Source: Cyclobacteriaceae bacterium
Lineage (GTDB): Bacteria > Bacteroidota > Bacteroidia > Cytophagales > Cyclobacteriaceae
Length of the DNA: 64,000 bases
NCBI GenBank assembly: GCA_028284125.1
Contig: JANQSI010000009.1
Location: 434,001 to 498,000, forward strand
Direction of reading: 5' to 3'
Shown: positions 44,567 through 57,400 of the stretch, one piece after another
Layout of the letters: every line of letters starts with the position of its first letter
Numbering within the stretch: the first letter of the stretch is position 1
Notes under the pieces: generated by a model
Database searches by the model: none
Told to the model about the DNA's origin: nothing
What the model saw: the letters and a program-made list of their open reading frames with translations, nothing else
Made by a program: the position numbers and the translations under genes

Positions 44567-45543
44567 AGGACTATCGATATTCTTTTTCTCGATTCATACA
44601 CCACTCTAAACAGGCCGGTAGTTTTGATACGTCTGCAATTTTCGCATGTCACATTTCCTTCTATTGGAAACGGGTAGGTATCAAGTACCAGTCCATTGTT
44701 GCTATTCAACTTTTCAATTGATTCCCAATACCTGTAAGTATCCAAAGTCATGGATTGGGCAACAATTTCATAAACTGCGGGCCAACGCGGCTGAAATTCA
44801 CAACATGGATCACCACAACATGGATCACCCACAGGACAAACATCTTCTTCACCACAACTATTGGCTGGTCTGGTTGGATCAGTAAAATACCATCCAGAAA
44901 AAATCTTACTACCAACGGGGATTTCAATACTATCACTCTTTTGTGCAATTCCATCATTTGAAAAAAGTACAAAATCATCAAGGAAAGAACGAGTTGTGGA
45001 GTCACCAGTAAAAAAATCAGCGAACGAATACTTGAAATCAAACTTCAAATAAGTATTATCAGTAGCTGGCGATATTCTGGCCACAAAAGCCTTTGGTATC
45101 CGTTCAAGACCACTTCTTCCATCTATTTGGGGCTCAAACAATGTAGTATCCTCGATAGCAAATTTGAAATCAATATCAGACGCCATCTGCTCCATCGTTG
45201 ATTCATACAGCAGAATGCTCTGATCATATGCTTCTAACTTGTATTGCCGATCTCTTAATGCAGCAAAAGTTGGATCTTGAGGTCGATAATTACTTTCAGT
45301 TTGATCAAAGACAAAGGGAATAACTTCATTTAAATCATTAACCAGGGTAACGTTTAGATCTTCATAAGGACGTTTTGTGTTTATCCCATTAAGGTAAATA
45401 TCAATGTAGGATCTTCCTTGAATATTTGATATGCGCGCATCGACTATGTTCAGAACATTTTCATTATTTGAAAGGTCAAAATCATGTGGTTCGCTACACG
45501 CCAAAAGGCTTACAACAAGAAGTTTCTCAATAGTAGCTCTCAT
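44563..45543 (-). CDS. DUF4249-family lipoprotein with Cys-rich insert
   Basis: 326 residues. Lipobox 'VSLLAC' near the N-terminus. 'LNIVDARISNIQGRSYIDIY' and 'YRYWESIEKLNSNNGLVLDT' fit DUF4249. It carries eight cysteines around residues 228-248 ('SCGEEDVCPVGDPCCGDPCC') and 'CENC' near 311, which could bind metal or form disulfides. The GDPCC part is a tandem 15-bp duplication. It starts in the last base of the receptor stop and ends four bases into the next gene, so three genes are translationally coupled. It is related to the DUF4249 protein at 915-1706 but longer. Confidence 0.82.
   Translation of the reverse strand: MRATIEKLLVVSLLACSEPHDFDLSNNENVLNIVDARISNIQGRSYIDIYLNGINTKRPYEDLNVTLVNDLNEVIPFVFDQTESNYRPQDPTFAALRDRQYKLEAYDQSILLYESTMEQMASDIDFKFAIEDTTLFEPQIDGRSGLERIPKAFVARISPATDNTYLKFDFKYSFADFFTGDSTTRSFLDDFVLFSNDGIAQKSDSIEIPVGSKIFSGWYFTDPTRPANSCGEEDVCPVGDPCCGDPCCEFQPRWPAVYEIVAQSMTLDTYRYWESIEKLNSNNGLVLDTYPFPIEGNVTCENCRRIKTTGLFRVVYESRKRISIVL
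44799..44828 (-). repeat. 15-bp tandem duplication encoding GDPCC twice
   Basis: cacaacatggatcac occurs twice head-to-tail (44799-44813, 44814-44828), identical. On the minus strand it doubles a GDPCC unit in the DUF4249 lipoprotein and keeps the frame. Confidence 0.9.
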
Positions 45544-48179
45544 CAGAATTCAAATTTATACGTGAGTGTAGGCACTATTCTTCCTACATTAATTAGCCTA
45601 AATGGCTGACCAGGTATTCCATCTCTACTTGCGAAATAGATAGTCGCCACATTGTCTCTTCCATACAGATTATACAGAGTCAAAACCCATCGATCGTTGT
45701 TCTTTTTTGTTTTTCTTATTCGGTTTTTCCAGGTAATAACCAAATCCATTCGATGATAATCCGGAATTCGATCTGAGTTTCGTTCCGTGAATAAAGGGAC
45801 TTGATTTCCTTCAATTTCAAATACAGAAATTGGAGCACTAATTGGAGCTCCAGAGATATAAGTGAAATTTGAAGAAAGAGTCCATTTCTTGGAAAGTTTG
45901 AAATCAACATTTGCTTTCACACTATGTGGTCTATCCGTATAGTATGGATATCGATTACCATCGTTGATCTGAACTCCTTGCAACTCGTCATCAACCGTTA
46001 TAAAGGCTCTGGAAAAAGTGTATGAAAAAAAGCCGGTAAGTAAACCTTCATTTTTTGATGCCAAGAATTCCAAACCATAGGTTGTCCCCTCACCTCTTAG
46101 AATCTCTTGTTCTAAATCGTCATTGGCGACAAGAATAGCTCCATCTCTGTAATCCAGCGCATTCTTCGTTTTTTTGTAAAACCCATCAACTGAAAAAGAA
46201 ACATCACTCTTTGCTATGTCATGTTGAAATCCAACAGAATATTGATCAATAGTCATCCGAGGGATGTATTGGTCACTTCCCTTCCAAACGGTTGAAGGAT
46301 TTACCAAAACAGTATTGGTAATCATATGAAGAAATTGGTTGATGCGGGAATAGCCCAGCCTCAGTGTGTTTGTTCCTTGTTTATAAGAAATGCCAACACG
46401 TGGTTCCCATACTTTTTGTGAAGAAATAATATCACCATCTGAATAGCTCTCCACTCCTATTAGATTGTCGGATGTGAAGGGTTGTCCTTCCTCATAGAGA
46501 TTGACTTCCGATGGGCCTTTGTTCATGAAGTAATTAAACCGCAAACCTGGATGAATCTCCAACCGGTCTGTAATTGGAAATCGATAGCTAGCATGCACTC
46601 CAACATTCAGAAGTTGTTCTTCATTAAAGGTTTCTGAACTGATCAGTGAAGTAGGTGCTGTCGGTTCAATTGATCCTATATCTACAGCATAACTCGTGAC
46701 ATCTATTCCCGCTTCAATTCTCGAGCTACTTATCAAGCTCTTGAAGCCCAATTCAGAAATACCATTCTCGAAAAGAAATTCGTCATTTAGCAACAGGTTC
46801 TCCGTTGAATTTCTTAGTTGGCTTCTCAACAAAGAAGTTTCCAAAATCCAATCATCAGTTAAAACACTGGTCCATTTCAGACTATTATTAAGTGTTTCCC
46901 ATTCATAAATGATATCATCAGAAAAATTGAAGAAGTCATTTCCATAGTAGTTGGATAAAAGAAGCTGATTCTTATCATTGAAACTGTACCGTGCGTTGAA
47001 GTTCAAATCTTCGTATCGAGCGGTACTTCCTGAAATTTCTCGATCGGGGACAAGGTCAAGAATCCAATCCACATAGGACAACCTGCCACCAATATGAAGG
47101 TCAAGTTTATCGTTCAGAAGTTTACTCTTAATGCCAAGGTTGGAATTGGCAATACCGATTCCACCATTGACATTCAATTTCTTGCTTGCCCACTGATTGG
47201 TCTTAACATCAAGAACCGAAGATGAGCGCATCCCGTATTTGGCTGGTATATTTCCCTTAAAAAGTGTTACTTCAGATACGAAATCACCATTGAAGACAGA
47301 GAAAAAGCCTAACATATGCCCAGGGTTGTAAATGGTCGTCCCATTCATCAACACTAACGTTTGATCATTCCGACCTCCTCTGACATTCAGATAAGAAGAA
47401 CTTTCACCAGAAACCGTTACTCCAGGCAATGCAATCGTACTCTTCACCACATCGACATCTCCTAGAAAGGATGGCAGTTTTTCCAGCTTGCTAACACTCA
47501 GTTTTTGAGCACCCACGGTTCCAATTTCACTTGCACGGCCCAGCTCACTACCCTCAACAATTACTTCGTCCAACAACTCGGAATCTGAAAACAGCGATAT
47601 GTCCAAATTTCCTGAGGAAAAAAGTGTGATAAACCTCGTCTCTGACTCCTTACCTACATAGGTGAATTTTACCAGATAGTTTCCAGGTTTCAAATCAAGC
47701 AAGTAAGAACCGTTTTCATCCGTTGTTGTAACTAATTGATCATCTACCTGAACATTCACTCCCGATAGTAGATTATCTGATTCATCAACCAGCTTGCCAC
47801 TGAGTTGATAATCAGCATTTGGGTCCGAATTAAGTGCGCTACCAATTCTTAGTATATGAGAAGTTCTTAACGTTTTAGCGATCGATTCGCTTCTTTGGCT
47901 CCTTTCTAGTTCGACAGGGTTTGGATAGATAAAGACATTTTTTTCTTCATGAACGTAGAGTTTTAATCCATATTCCGAGATCGAGTTTCGAATCAGGTCC
48001 AGGTAGTTATCCGAGTTGGTAGTTTCGATTGAAATTGGCGCTATCCATTGATCTTTAAAAAAGAATTTAAAGTCAGTTACAGATTCTAATTGACTTAAAT
48101 ATTCACTCATTCTGATCTTTTCCTGGGAAAAAGATCCAAGGGACATGAGTATGCATATAGTGGTTAGCGCTTTCCTCAT
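45543..48179 (-). CDS. TonB-dependent receptor with STN and carboxypeptidase-like domains
   Basis: 878 residues with a signal peptide (MRKALTTICILMSLGSFSQ). The mature start is an STN domain (about 20-110, 'FKFFFKDQWIAPISIE', 'YGLKLYVHEEKNVFIYPNP') of the FecA type, followed by a carboxypeptidase regulatory-like domain ('LSGKLVDESDNLLSGVNVQV'), a plug ('LPSFLGDVDVVKSTIALPGV', 'YLNVRGGRNDQTLVLMNGTT') and a barrel ending in 'LTYKFEF'. STN receptors often signal to an anti-sigma partner; no such gene is adjacent here. The barrel is related to the receptor fragment at 1-918. It heads an operon with DUF4249 and MG2-like genes. Confidence 0.93.
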   Translation of the reverse strand: MRKALTTICILMSLGSFSQEKIRMSEYLSQLESVTDFKFFFKDQWIAPISIETTNSDNYLDLIRNSISEYGLKLYVHEEKNVFIYPNPVELERSQRSESIAKTLRTSHILRIGSALNSDPNADYQLSGKLVDESDNLLSGVNVQVDDQLVTTTDENGSYLLDLKPGNYLVKFTYVGKESETRFITLFSSGNLDISLFSDSELLDEVIVEGSELGRASEIGTVGAQKLSVSKLEKLPSFLGDVDVVKSTIALPGVTVSGESSSYLNVRGGRNDQTLVLMNGTTIYNPGHMLGFFSVFNGDFVSEVTLFKGNIPAKYGMRSSSVLDVKTNQWASKKLNVNGGIGIANSNLGIKSKLLNDKLDLHIGGRLSYVDWILDLVPDREISGSTARYEDLNFNARYSFNDKNQLLLSNYYGNDFFNFSDDIIYEWETLNNSLKWTSVLTDDWILETSLLRSQLRNSTENLLLNDEFLFENGISELGFKSLISSSRIEAGIDVTSYAVDIGSIEPTAPTSLISSETFNEEQLLNVGVHASYRFPITDRLEIHPGLRFNYFMNKGPSEVNLYEEGQPFTSDNLIGVESYSDGDIISSQKVWEPRVGISYKQGTNTLRLGYSRINQFLHMITNTVLVNPSTVWKGSDQYIPRMTIDQYSVGFQHDIAKSDVSFSVDGFYKKTKNALDYRDGAILVANDDLEQEILRGEGTTYGLEFLASKNEGLLTGFFSYTFSRAFITVDDELQGVQINDGNRYPYYTDRPHSVKANVDFKLSKKWTLSSNFTYISGAPISAPISVFEIEGNQVPLFTERNSDRIPDYHRMDLVITWKNRIRKTKKNNDRWVLTLYNLYGRDNVATIYFASRDGIPGQPFRLINVGRIVPTLTYKFEF

Positions 48180-48445
48180 CTTTCTTTGAAACCAGAAGTG
48201 AAATAGGTTAGACCTGGTTCCATCAGGAAAAAAGGTAATTAGGTTTGTTGGTGAAACAGTTAAGTTTTGTTTAACACGTATTTACTAGGACAAATTCTTG
48301 TACTAATTGGCAATATTTTTTCACAGGTCAAGGGATCTTGATTTGGATATGAGATCAGAAAATGACGATAGTATCTTCACATGATCAATCCAGCATATCT
48401 CAATAATGCTAGAGAACCGTCGAAAAACCATATGACTAATTGCTG

Positions 48446-51400
48446 TTATTGAACAACAATTCGCACATTTCTAACCGCACCTGAGTAAGACATAGATAAA
48501 ATGTACTCGCCTCGTGAAACTGCTGATGGCAAGAACAATCGGTTTTCTATTCTTCCATTACTTCCTGCAAAGTATGCTGTGTTCAACACATTCCTGCCCT
48601 CCAAAGAATAGACATTTACAGTCATCATCGTGCCTGGAGTTAGGTTGTTTACAGCGATGTTAACACCTTCTCCAAGCCTGAAAGGCACTGGATATACATC
48701 GTAACTTGTTTCTGATTCAGCGTTGAAGTCAAATTCGATTATTACCGCTTCACTTACTGTGCTTGTTCCATCAAAATCTGTCTGCCTGATTCTATAATAA
48801 GAGATTCCAGGATAAGGTGACGGATCAATCATTTCGTAAAACCTCGTCTCGGATGAATTGCCAGCACCATCAATAAATGCTACCGTTTCAAAAGATTCAA
48901 AGTCTTGTGATTTTTCTACAGAGAAATAATCGTTGTTCGTTTCGGAGGCTGTGGCCCATTCAATGAGCACATCGTCTTCAACTACGGTCCCTCTTACATA
49001 AAGCAGTTCAATTGGAAGTACAACCGCGTTATCTTCATCAACACCCGCTGTGATTTCACTAAACGTGGTAAGTCCATTCCAGAAAACGCTATCGATACCA
49101 GCATTTAGCGCATAATCCACACCTTGCGTGTATCCCGCAGTGTCTAAATCCGCATTAAATTTTATCGGAACCAAATCTGCTTCGGACATTTCAACATCAG
49201 CAGCTACATACCTAAAGGCTACATCATAGTCAATTGAGCCAGAAAGATCTGTAGGTTCAATCGTCCAAAAACGAGTTAGATGCGGTGCATCTGTTCTAAG
49301 GTTAGTATTTCTGAAATCATCAAGATTCACAGCCACAGATGGATTAGCTCCGGTAGTAGCAGCATTTAATCGGAAATAAAATGGAGAAAAATCACCGCTC
49401 ACATCACCAACCGGGAATGGGAAATGATCCGTGAATGGAATGGTGCCAATATTTAGATTGATATTCCCTGTCCCATCTGCTTGAATGTAAGAAGAAGCAC
49501 TTCCTCCATTGATCTCGGTAGTAGCACTCAAGGTTAGGTTCCGACTTCCTAACACCAAGTCTCCGGAAGTAAGCCTTAGATCGCCATCAATTGAAATCTC
49601 ATCATTCAATAAGATATTGCCACCAGAATTATTGATCGTAACCGAATAGAAATTCAAAGTTCCTGACAGTGTTTGATCGGCGGAACCGTCAAAGGTGAAA
49701 GTACCTTCTTGTGGAACAAAAGTTCCTTGATTGTCATAATCTCCAGCCAGATTGATCGCATGGTTAGATCCGGTTACATCAAGAGAATTAGTAATTGTAA
49801 GATCACCATTTACATCTAGTGCACCATCCAACACTTTTGAACCTGAACCTCCAATAGTTAAATTATTATATGTAATAGCCGATGCGATTGTCTGAGATCC
49901 AGAAGAAGTGTATTCAATGGTTCCCGTACCTGCTGTCAATGTTCCACCATTAAGTGTAATTGAGCCATCGTCCACTGTCAATGTAAATCCGTTAAGATCC
50001 AATGTCGCTCCGGCGTTGATTGTAACAGATCCAATCGAAACGTTTTGAGTCAAGTGAACATCATCACCAGCGCTAATATCTGCTGACTCTCCAGAACCAG
50101 GGACCACTCCAGCTGACCATGTACTAGTCATACTCCAATCTCCTCCACCCGAACCATTCGTTACATTTTCCAAAACGGCGATAGCAATCCATTGACCAGA
50201 AGGATCAAAATTTAATGCCTGAAATTCATTTCCCCCAATATCTGTGAGTGTTACAATTGTTGCACTTGAAAGATCTTCAGAAGCATCAGCCAATAAAATA
50301 ATATTGTTAAAACCAGCCGGAACTGTAGGTAACCCTGTTGTATCAGCTATCGAAATTGAAATGGTTCCAACATCCCCTGTCTCATCAAAATACCACTGCC
50401 GAGCCAATCTTCTCGTTGATGTAGGTGACTGTGTCGTTACCCATGATGTGGTGTCTTCACCATCGTGTCCAAAAAGTAGAAAATCAGTATCCTCAAGCGA
50501 CGAAGGATTCATGACAGTAATAAGTCCACCCGACTGAGCGGCATTATGAGATTGACCGCTCAATTGGCCAATACCAGCAACTTCAAATTCGTAAGTATCA
50601 CTAGTTTGAGTTTCTGCGTAGACGTCTCCTGCGATAGTCAAACCAAATTTTGCCGCCAGGTAATTTTCAACGATTTGAATTTCCGCGCTATTGATTGATT
50701 GGTTATACAAGATAAATTCTCCAATATCTCCATCCCATCCTTCAGTAGCTAGAACATTATCTTTCGGACCAGCTCCAACATAGATGGAAGTTCCATTTTC
50801 AATCGACCCGCCAACCGCAGCTGCGGGTTCTGATGGAGTATCCAGCGATCCATCTAACCGTAAATCAAGAGTGCTACCCGACCAGGATAAGGAAATTTGC
50901 TGTGGGGAAGTAGTTTGTGTTCCTGAAGAGGACTCTTGTGCTCTAGTACCTGCATCAGTATCCAATGCCATTTTCATGAGATTAATATCACCTCCTCCAC
51001 CATCTACGTCGTATCTAAAACTCAATACATCGTCTCCATCGCTCGGTGTTTGTGTATCAAAGAATCCTTTATCCGTAGTTGCATCGTCTGATTGGACAAC
51101 CGCAAACATTGCAAAACCTCCACTTCCATTCATATACGTACCATCTGCATCTAGAAAGTGGTCTCCGGCACCATCAAAGTCTACTGAAGCTGCGCTATTT
51201 ATTCCACCAGTTCTGAAAACTGGGTTTCCATTCACTGCTGCGTCATGATTGTTTCCTGATTGATCCACCCAATCCGTGGTGATTGTTGTTGCATCTGCAA
51301 GTGAGAAATCTGAAGCTCTTAGCCAAAGTGCATTATTGGAACTATTTCCTACGCCACCAGGTCCTGTGATTCCATTGTTGTCATTATCATTCACTGAAAT

Positions 51401-54400
51401 TGTGATACTCGTGTTACCAACAATTGAAGTGTTTACCGGACCACTTAATGTCAGCGTGATCGTTTCTAGTCCTTCAATATCTGAATCGTCAACTATGTTA
51501 ATGGTAGCATTTGCTGTTTGATTACCAGCCAAAATAGTTACTGCGGTTGTCGTTAAAGTAAAGTCTGTAGGTGACGTTGCAGTCCCTCCCGTCACTGATA
51601 CAGTCACAGAGGCATCGCTTGTTGAGGTTCCTGACAGGCTTATTTCTGTACTGAAACTTCCAGCATTCTCAACTGTCGAAGCTGTTGCATTCGTAAACTG
51701 AATCGTTGGCTCAGTGTCATTGTCTTCAATGGTGTATTTGAATTCTATTGGATTATCTGCTGGATTTGACAAACTTCCATTCATAGGATTTACCAGCTCA
51801 ATGGTGAATGTTTCGTTTCCTTCAAAAACATCGTCATCAATGATTGTGATGATATTGGATAAATCAACATTTGGTTGACCAGCTGCTATAGTAGCTGTCG
51901 TAACATCCAATGTAAAGTCAACTCCTTCTGTCGCTGTACCTCCAGGCTTCACTTGTAAATCAGCAGTGGTTGTATTCGTGACATCAACAAAGGCTGGCGT
52001 CAAAGCAACGACTATATCATCGGTTCCGTCTGGTAAGCTCAAAATACTTTCTGCTCCACCAGTAGAGTCCGCTGGATTTGGGCTAAAGTCGTTTTCAAAA
52101 TAGATTTTCCTCGGGCTATCGTCATCGTTAATTGTAAACGTATGTGGATTTGTGCTTCCAACCTGGAAGCCAGCTGTCACAGCAGTGATAGTTATCGTTA
52201 GTGTTTCATTTGCTTCAAGGTCTGAGTCATTTACAAGCGGAATCGGAATACTTGTGGTTGTATTTCCAGTTGTAATGGTCACTGAACCATCTACCAGGTT
52301 GTGATCCTCTACAACAGTTGCTGTACCATCCGTTACGATATAGTCAACAACCACATTCTGTCCAACATTAGCTGCCGCGCTAATCTCAATCGAAGCGGGT
52401 CCATCGGGTTCAAACTCACTACTTGAAGCAAGTGTAAATTGAATATCATTTCTCACTGCAGCAATTCCAACATAATTCCCAGCGGCAATATCTACTGCAC
52501 TCGCCTCATATTCTGTTCCTACTAAAACGGTAGGATACAAAGTTGCGCCACTACTAAAATCCCCATCTGTATCAACCATAAGATAGAACTGATCAAAACC
52601 TACAGGTACATCCGGAATATTCGTCGTAGTAATGCCAAGTGTAATAGTTCCTACATCTCCTGTTTCATCTACCCTCCATTCTCTCGCTAACCTTCTCACG
52701 TTGGAGCCACCGCTTGGTGCTTCTGTCGAGACCCAAGCCGTAGTGTCCGCATTGTCATGGCCAAAAAACAAATACTCTCCGGTTTGAATATCCGTTCCGT
52801 TACTTGCACTTAGCACTCCAGATGATTGGGCTTTAGTGTGTGAATCACTTGCTCCAAACTGTCCAATTCCTGCGACATCATTCCCATAGGTACTTGAGGC
52901 ATCATAGGAGTAGAAATCGTTCGCTGTAGTCAAAGCATATTTTGAGGATAGATAATTCTCAACTACGATTCGCTGTGTCTCATTAATGGTCTGATTAAAA
53001 AGTATTAACTCTCCAACATCTCCGTCCCATCCTTCTGTTGCCTGATCATCTAAAGGTCCTTTTCCTACAACCACAGTTGTCGCATCGTTAGCGGATCCGG
53101 ATCTCGTAGTTCCTGCAAAGGATAGAGTTTCTTGGGTTCCGTCTAAATAGATGTCGATATCATTTCCTGAAGTCCATGAATAAGTGACCAACTGAGGATT
53201 GGTAGTTTGTGAATTGGCAGAAGTTTCTATGGATTGATTACCAGGTGTTGCAGAAATAGTTGCTTTAAGGACATTGTCCTGACCACCACTGGCACCTCCA
53301 TTATCGTATCTTATTCCAAGTACGTCATCTCCAGCAGTTACAGGAGCTCTGGTTAAAAACCAGCCGCCATCAGTGCCATCGTCGAAATCAGATTGAATAA
53401 TCGTGAAAAAGGTGATTGATCCACTACCGTTGATGTAGCTTTCCCCGTCAGCATCTTCCATGAAATCATTTGCTCCATCAAATTCTATGGATGAAATACT
53501 GTTAATACCAGCTGCCCTGTAAACCGGGTTGTCTCCAGAGGTAATAGTGAAATCATTTCCATTCCCTGATTGATCTTCCCAAACAACCACATTTTCACCT
53601 TCAGATGCGTCCATACTGGATCCATTCAAAACACCAGTGTCTGTTCTTAACCAAAGAACATTATTGCTGCTATTTCCAACTCCACCAGGACCTGTAAATC
53701 CTTCATTGTCATCATCTACGATCGTGAAAGTGTTCATTGTTGTAGTTCCCAGCGTCGCATTGGTAGCTCCTGTCAAGGTAACGGTGAAATTTTCTGTACC
53801 CTCAATATCAGAATCCTGAAGGATGGCTGGCAATATTTCGCCTGTCAATGATCCCGCAGGAATTATTAAACTTCCATTAGCGAGCACGTAATCAATTCCC
53901 GAGGTAGCAGTCCCAGCCGCTACCGTAAAAGTTACTGTAACATCATTTCCAGAGAAGGAAGAAAGACTTACCTCAATTGATCCTGGGTTGATTGCCTCAG
54001 AGCTAGCAGTTGTCGCGTTCGAGAATTGAGCAGTTGGAGCATTGTCATTATCCTGAATGGTGTGAGTCGCAATTGAATTGGTTCCAAGACTTGCATTAGC
54101 TGAATTAGAGAGTGTAACAATAATAGTCTCATCCTCTTCGTCGAGAATATCCTCATTAATGAAAATGAAAAGGGTATCTGTCGTTTGAGTTGCCGGAATC
54201 GTTAATGTACCAGCGGCTGGTGTAATCAAGTAATCAATGTTTCCATTTGTAGCCGTACCACTCAACGTATAATCAACAGTGGTCGGATTTGAGTTATCAA
54301 CGAAGTTGTTCTGGACGATGAATGCGGTAGAATCCTCACTTTCATCCAATGATGTCGCTATTGCACTGAAAGAAATGGTTCGTAGGTTATCGTCATCACT

Positions 54401-57400
54401 AATTGCTAACGTGTGTGTATCATTCGTGCCAAGTGTCGCATTTTCAACAACACCAAGTTCAATAATAACCGTTTCTTCACTCTCACTATCCGAATCATTT
54501 ACCACTGGAACTGTTAGATTAACGGTATTATTTCCAGGAGTTATTACTAGCTGCCCATCGGCCAGGGTATAATCTGTTCCACTCCCAGTTGCAGTTGAAG
54601 TGCCGAGATTGACCGAATAGTTGACCTTAATACTATCTGACGCATTGAAGGTAGATGACAATTCAATAATTGCTGCTCCATTTTCTTCTCCTACAGATGA
54701 ATTTGCCAATGTAAACTGAACAAGTTGAGCACCAACAGCAATTGCAATGAAGTCATCATCGGCTATAGTAACTCCAGTTGCCGAATGGGTATTATCCCCA
54801 TTATCCGTTAACGGATAGGCTGTAGCTGCAGTGGCAAAGTTTCCGTCAGCATCGACTAAAAGAAAGAAATCATCAAAACCAGCAGGAGTTGATGGAAGAC
54901 TTGTGTCTAAAACTTCTACTGCTACCACTCCAATATCACCGTCTCCTGTCTGATCGTAATCGATTCGCCACCTTCGTGTCAGTCGCTGCATGTTGGAGGG
55001 AGCGTCTGTTGCACTCCATGAAGCTATAGTTGTGTTATCATGGCCAAAAAATGCATAGTCTCCATCATTAATACTTGATCCGTTGCTAATAGTCAGAATA
55101 CCAGCAGATTGGGCTCCCGTATGTAAGTCAGAAGAGCTCTCTTGACCAAACCCTGCTAAGTCAGATCCAAAGGAAGATTGGAATGCGAAGTAGTCGTTTG
55201 GAATTGTGATTCCAAATTTGTTAGCCACATAGTTTTCTACAATATTGATTTGGGTACTATTTAGTGATGAATTGTACAAGATGAATTCACCAATGTCTCC
55301 ATCCCAGCCTTCGGAAGCCAATGTATTATCTTTTGGACCTGCTCCCACATAAATCATATCAGAGTTCTCAATTGTTCCGGATGCATTTCCACCAGCAGAA
55401 GTAGGAGTATCATCTGCTCCGTTGAATCGGTTGCTTATTGTGGTGCCAGACCAGGTACTTAAGATAAGTTGAGGTGATGTCGATTGACTATTATTAGAAG
55501 ATTCTATTCTTGTGGATCCTCCTGTAGCATCAATCCCTGATTTGGTCACGCTTGTCCCGCCTCCATCAGCACCTCCTGCGTCATATCTAAAGGCCAAGAC
55601 ATCATCACCATCATTTGGAGTAGTGGTATCAAAAAACCCACGATCTGTAGACGCATTATTGGATTGAACGACGGTAATCATTGTGTAGGCACTAGACCCA
55701 TTCAGATAATTTCCGTCCGCATCCAGAAAGTGATCTCCAGCCCCATCAAAATCGATGGATGGCTGAGAATTAATACCGGCAGATCGATAGGTTGGATCGC
55801 CAACTACGGCTAAATCAAAGTTATTTCCCGATTGATCAATCCAATCGGTAGTGACAGTCGCTCCATCTGAAAGAGAATACTGATCTGCTCGTATCCATAA
55901 CAAGTTATTTGTTGAGTTTCCAACTCCACCAGGGCCAACAAATCCATCATTATCGTTATCAACTATTGTGAAAGTTGTTGTGGTATTCGTTCCTAATACA
56001 AGACCGGAACTGACAGTCGTTAATTCAATGTCAAATGACTCAGCTCCCTCCACTAGGACATCATCATCCAACGTCACAACAATCACCTCACGGTCTTCTC
56101 CTGCGGTAAAATCAATACTTCCATTGCTTAAGGTATAATCAACTCCGCCACCAGTAGCGGTTCCGGCATTTATCTGGTAATTTACAGTTAGCGTAGATCC
56201 TGCTACTGAGGAGAGAACTACTTCAACATTTGCAGTGCCCGCAGATTCGGCGGCCCCTACTTCTGTATTGGAAAATTCTACTGTTAAATCATCATCGTCA
56301 TCCTGGATCGTATAAGTGTGCATGATATTCGCCCCAAGATTACCATTCGTAGGTGATGTCAGTGTTATTTCAATGGTCTCATCAATTTCAGCTAAAACAT
56401 CATCCTGAATCGGTATAGCCAAATTAGTAGTTAAATCACCAGCTGTGATTGTCGCAGTTCCACTGGCTAATGAGAAATCCTCTGGATCTGAAGCTGTTCC
56501 TCCACTGACTGTATAAACAACATCTGTATTTGTTCCTGATGTTTGATTCAATCGAATGAAAATATTTGCTGGACTTACACTTTCCAGACCACTTGACGAA
56601 GCAATTGTAAAATCGATATCAACCACATTGTCATCATCATTGATGATTAACCAGTAATTATCATCTGTAGTTAGCGATCCCAGATCAACGGATGTCAGCT
56701 GAACAACCAAAGTATCTGTTACTTCAGAAACCATGTCGTCAACTACGTTGAAAGTAATATTACCACTTGAACTGCCAGCAGGTATTACAATGGAACCATT
56801 GACCAAATCATAATCATCTACGGCTGTCGCTGTAGTATTTGCCAAATCGATTTGATAATTGATGGTTACATCTGAAACTACCGGATAATTAAGTTCAACT
56901 GGAAGATTAATAGCACCGACCGTTTCAGAAACAAGTGCGGTTGTATCTGAGTATCCTGTGAATGATTCAAATACGCCAAATGTGACATAATTATCGTCTG
57001 CGATATTGAAGTTGGAAGTGGTCTCGTATGTTGATCCATTTAACTGAAGTGGTGTTACTGTTGCTCCAGTTGAAAAATCTCCATCAGCATCAGTCAGCAT
57101 AGCGAACTGATCCTGACCAGCTGGATTAGCTGCCAAATTCGTAGACAATAATCCCACTAGTAAACTACCAACATCTCCATCACCACCAGTTTCGTCAACC
57201 CGCCATTCGCGAGCAAGTCGACTGAAATTAGTGCCCGGAACCTCAGAAGTGCCCCATGAACTAGCATCTCCATCATTGTGAGCAAATAAGAAATATTCAC
57301 CATCTTCCAGATCACTTGCATTGCTTACCACCATTAGGCTATCGGACATAGCTTTAGTATGGAAATCGCTTGAAGAAACGCGACCAATTCCTGCCAATCC

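Noticed and set aside
44646-45052. Plus-strand ORFs opposite the DUF4249 gene
   Set aside because: They are antisense shadows; the minus-strand frame has a lipobox, conserved blocks and operon overlaps.
50244-51521. Plus-strand ORFs of 80-150 codons opposite the giant gene
   Set aside because: They mirror repeats of the true minus-strand frame and have no signal, motif or start context of their own.
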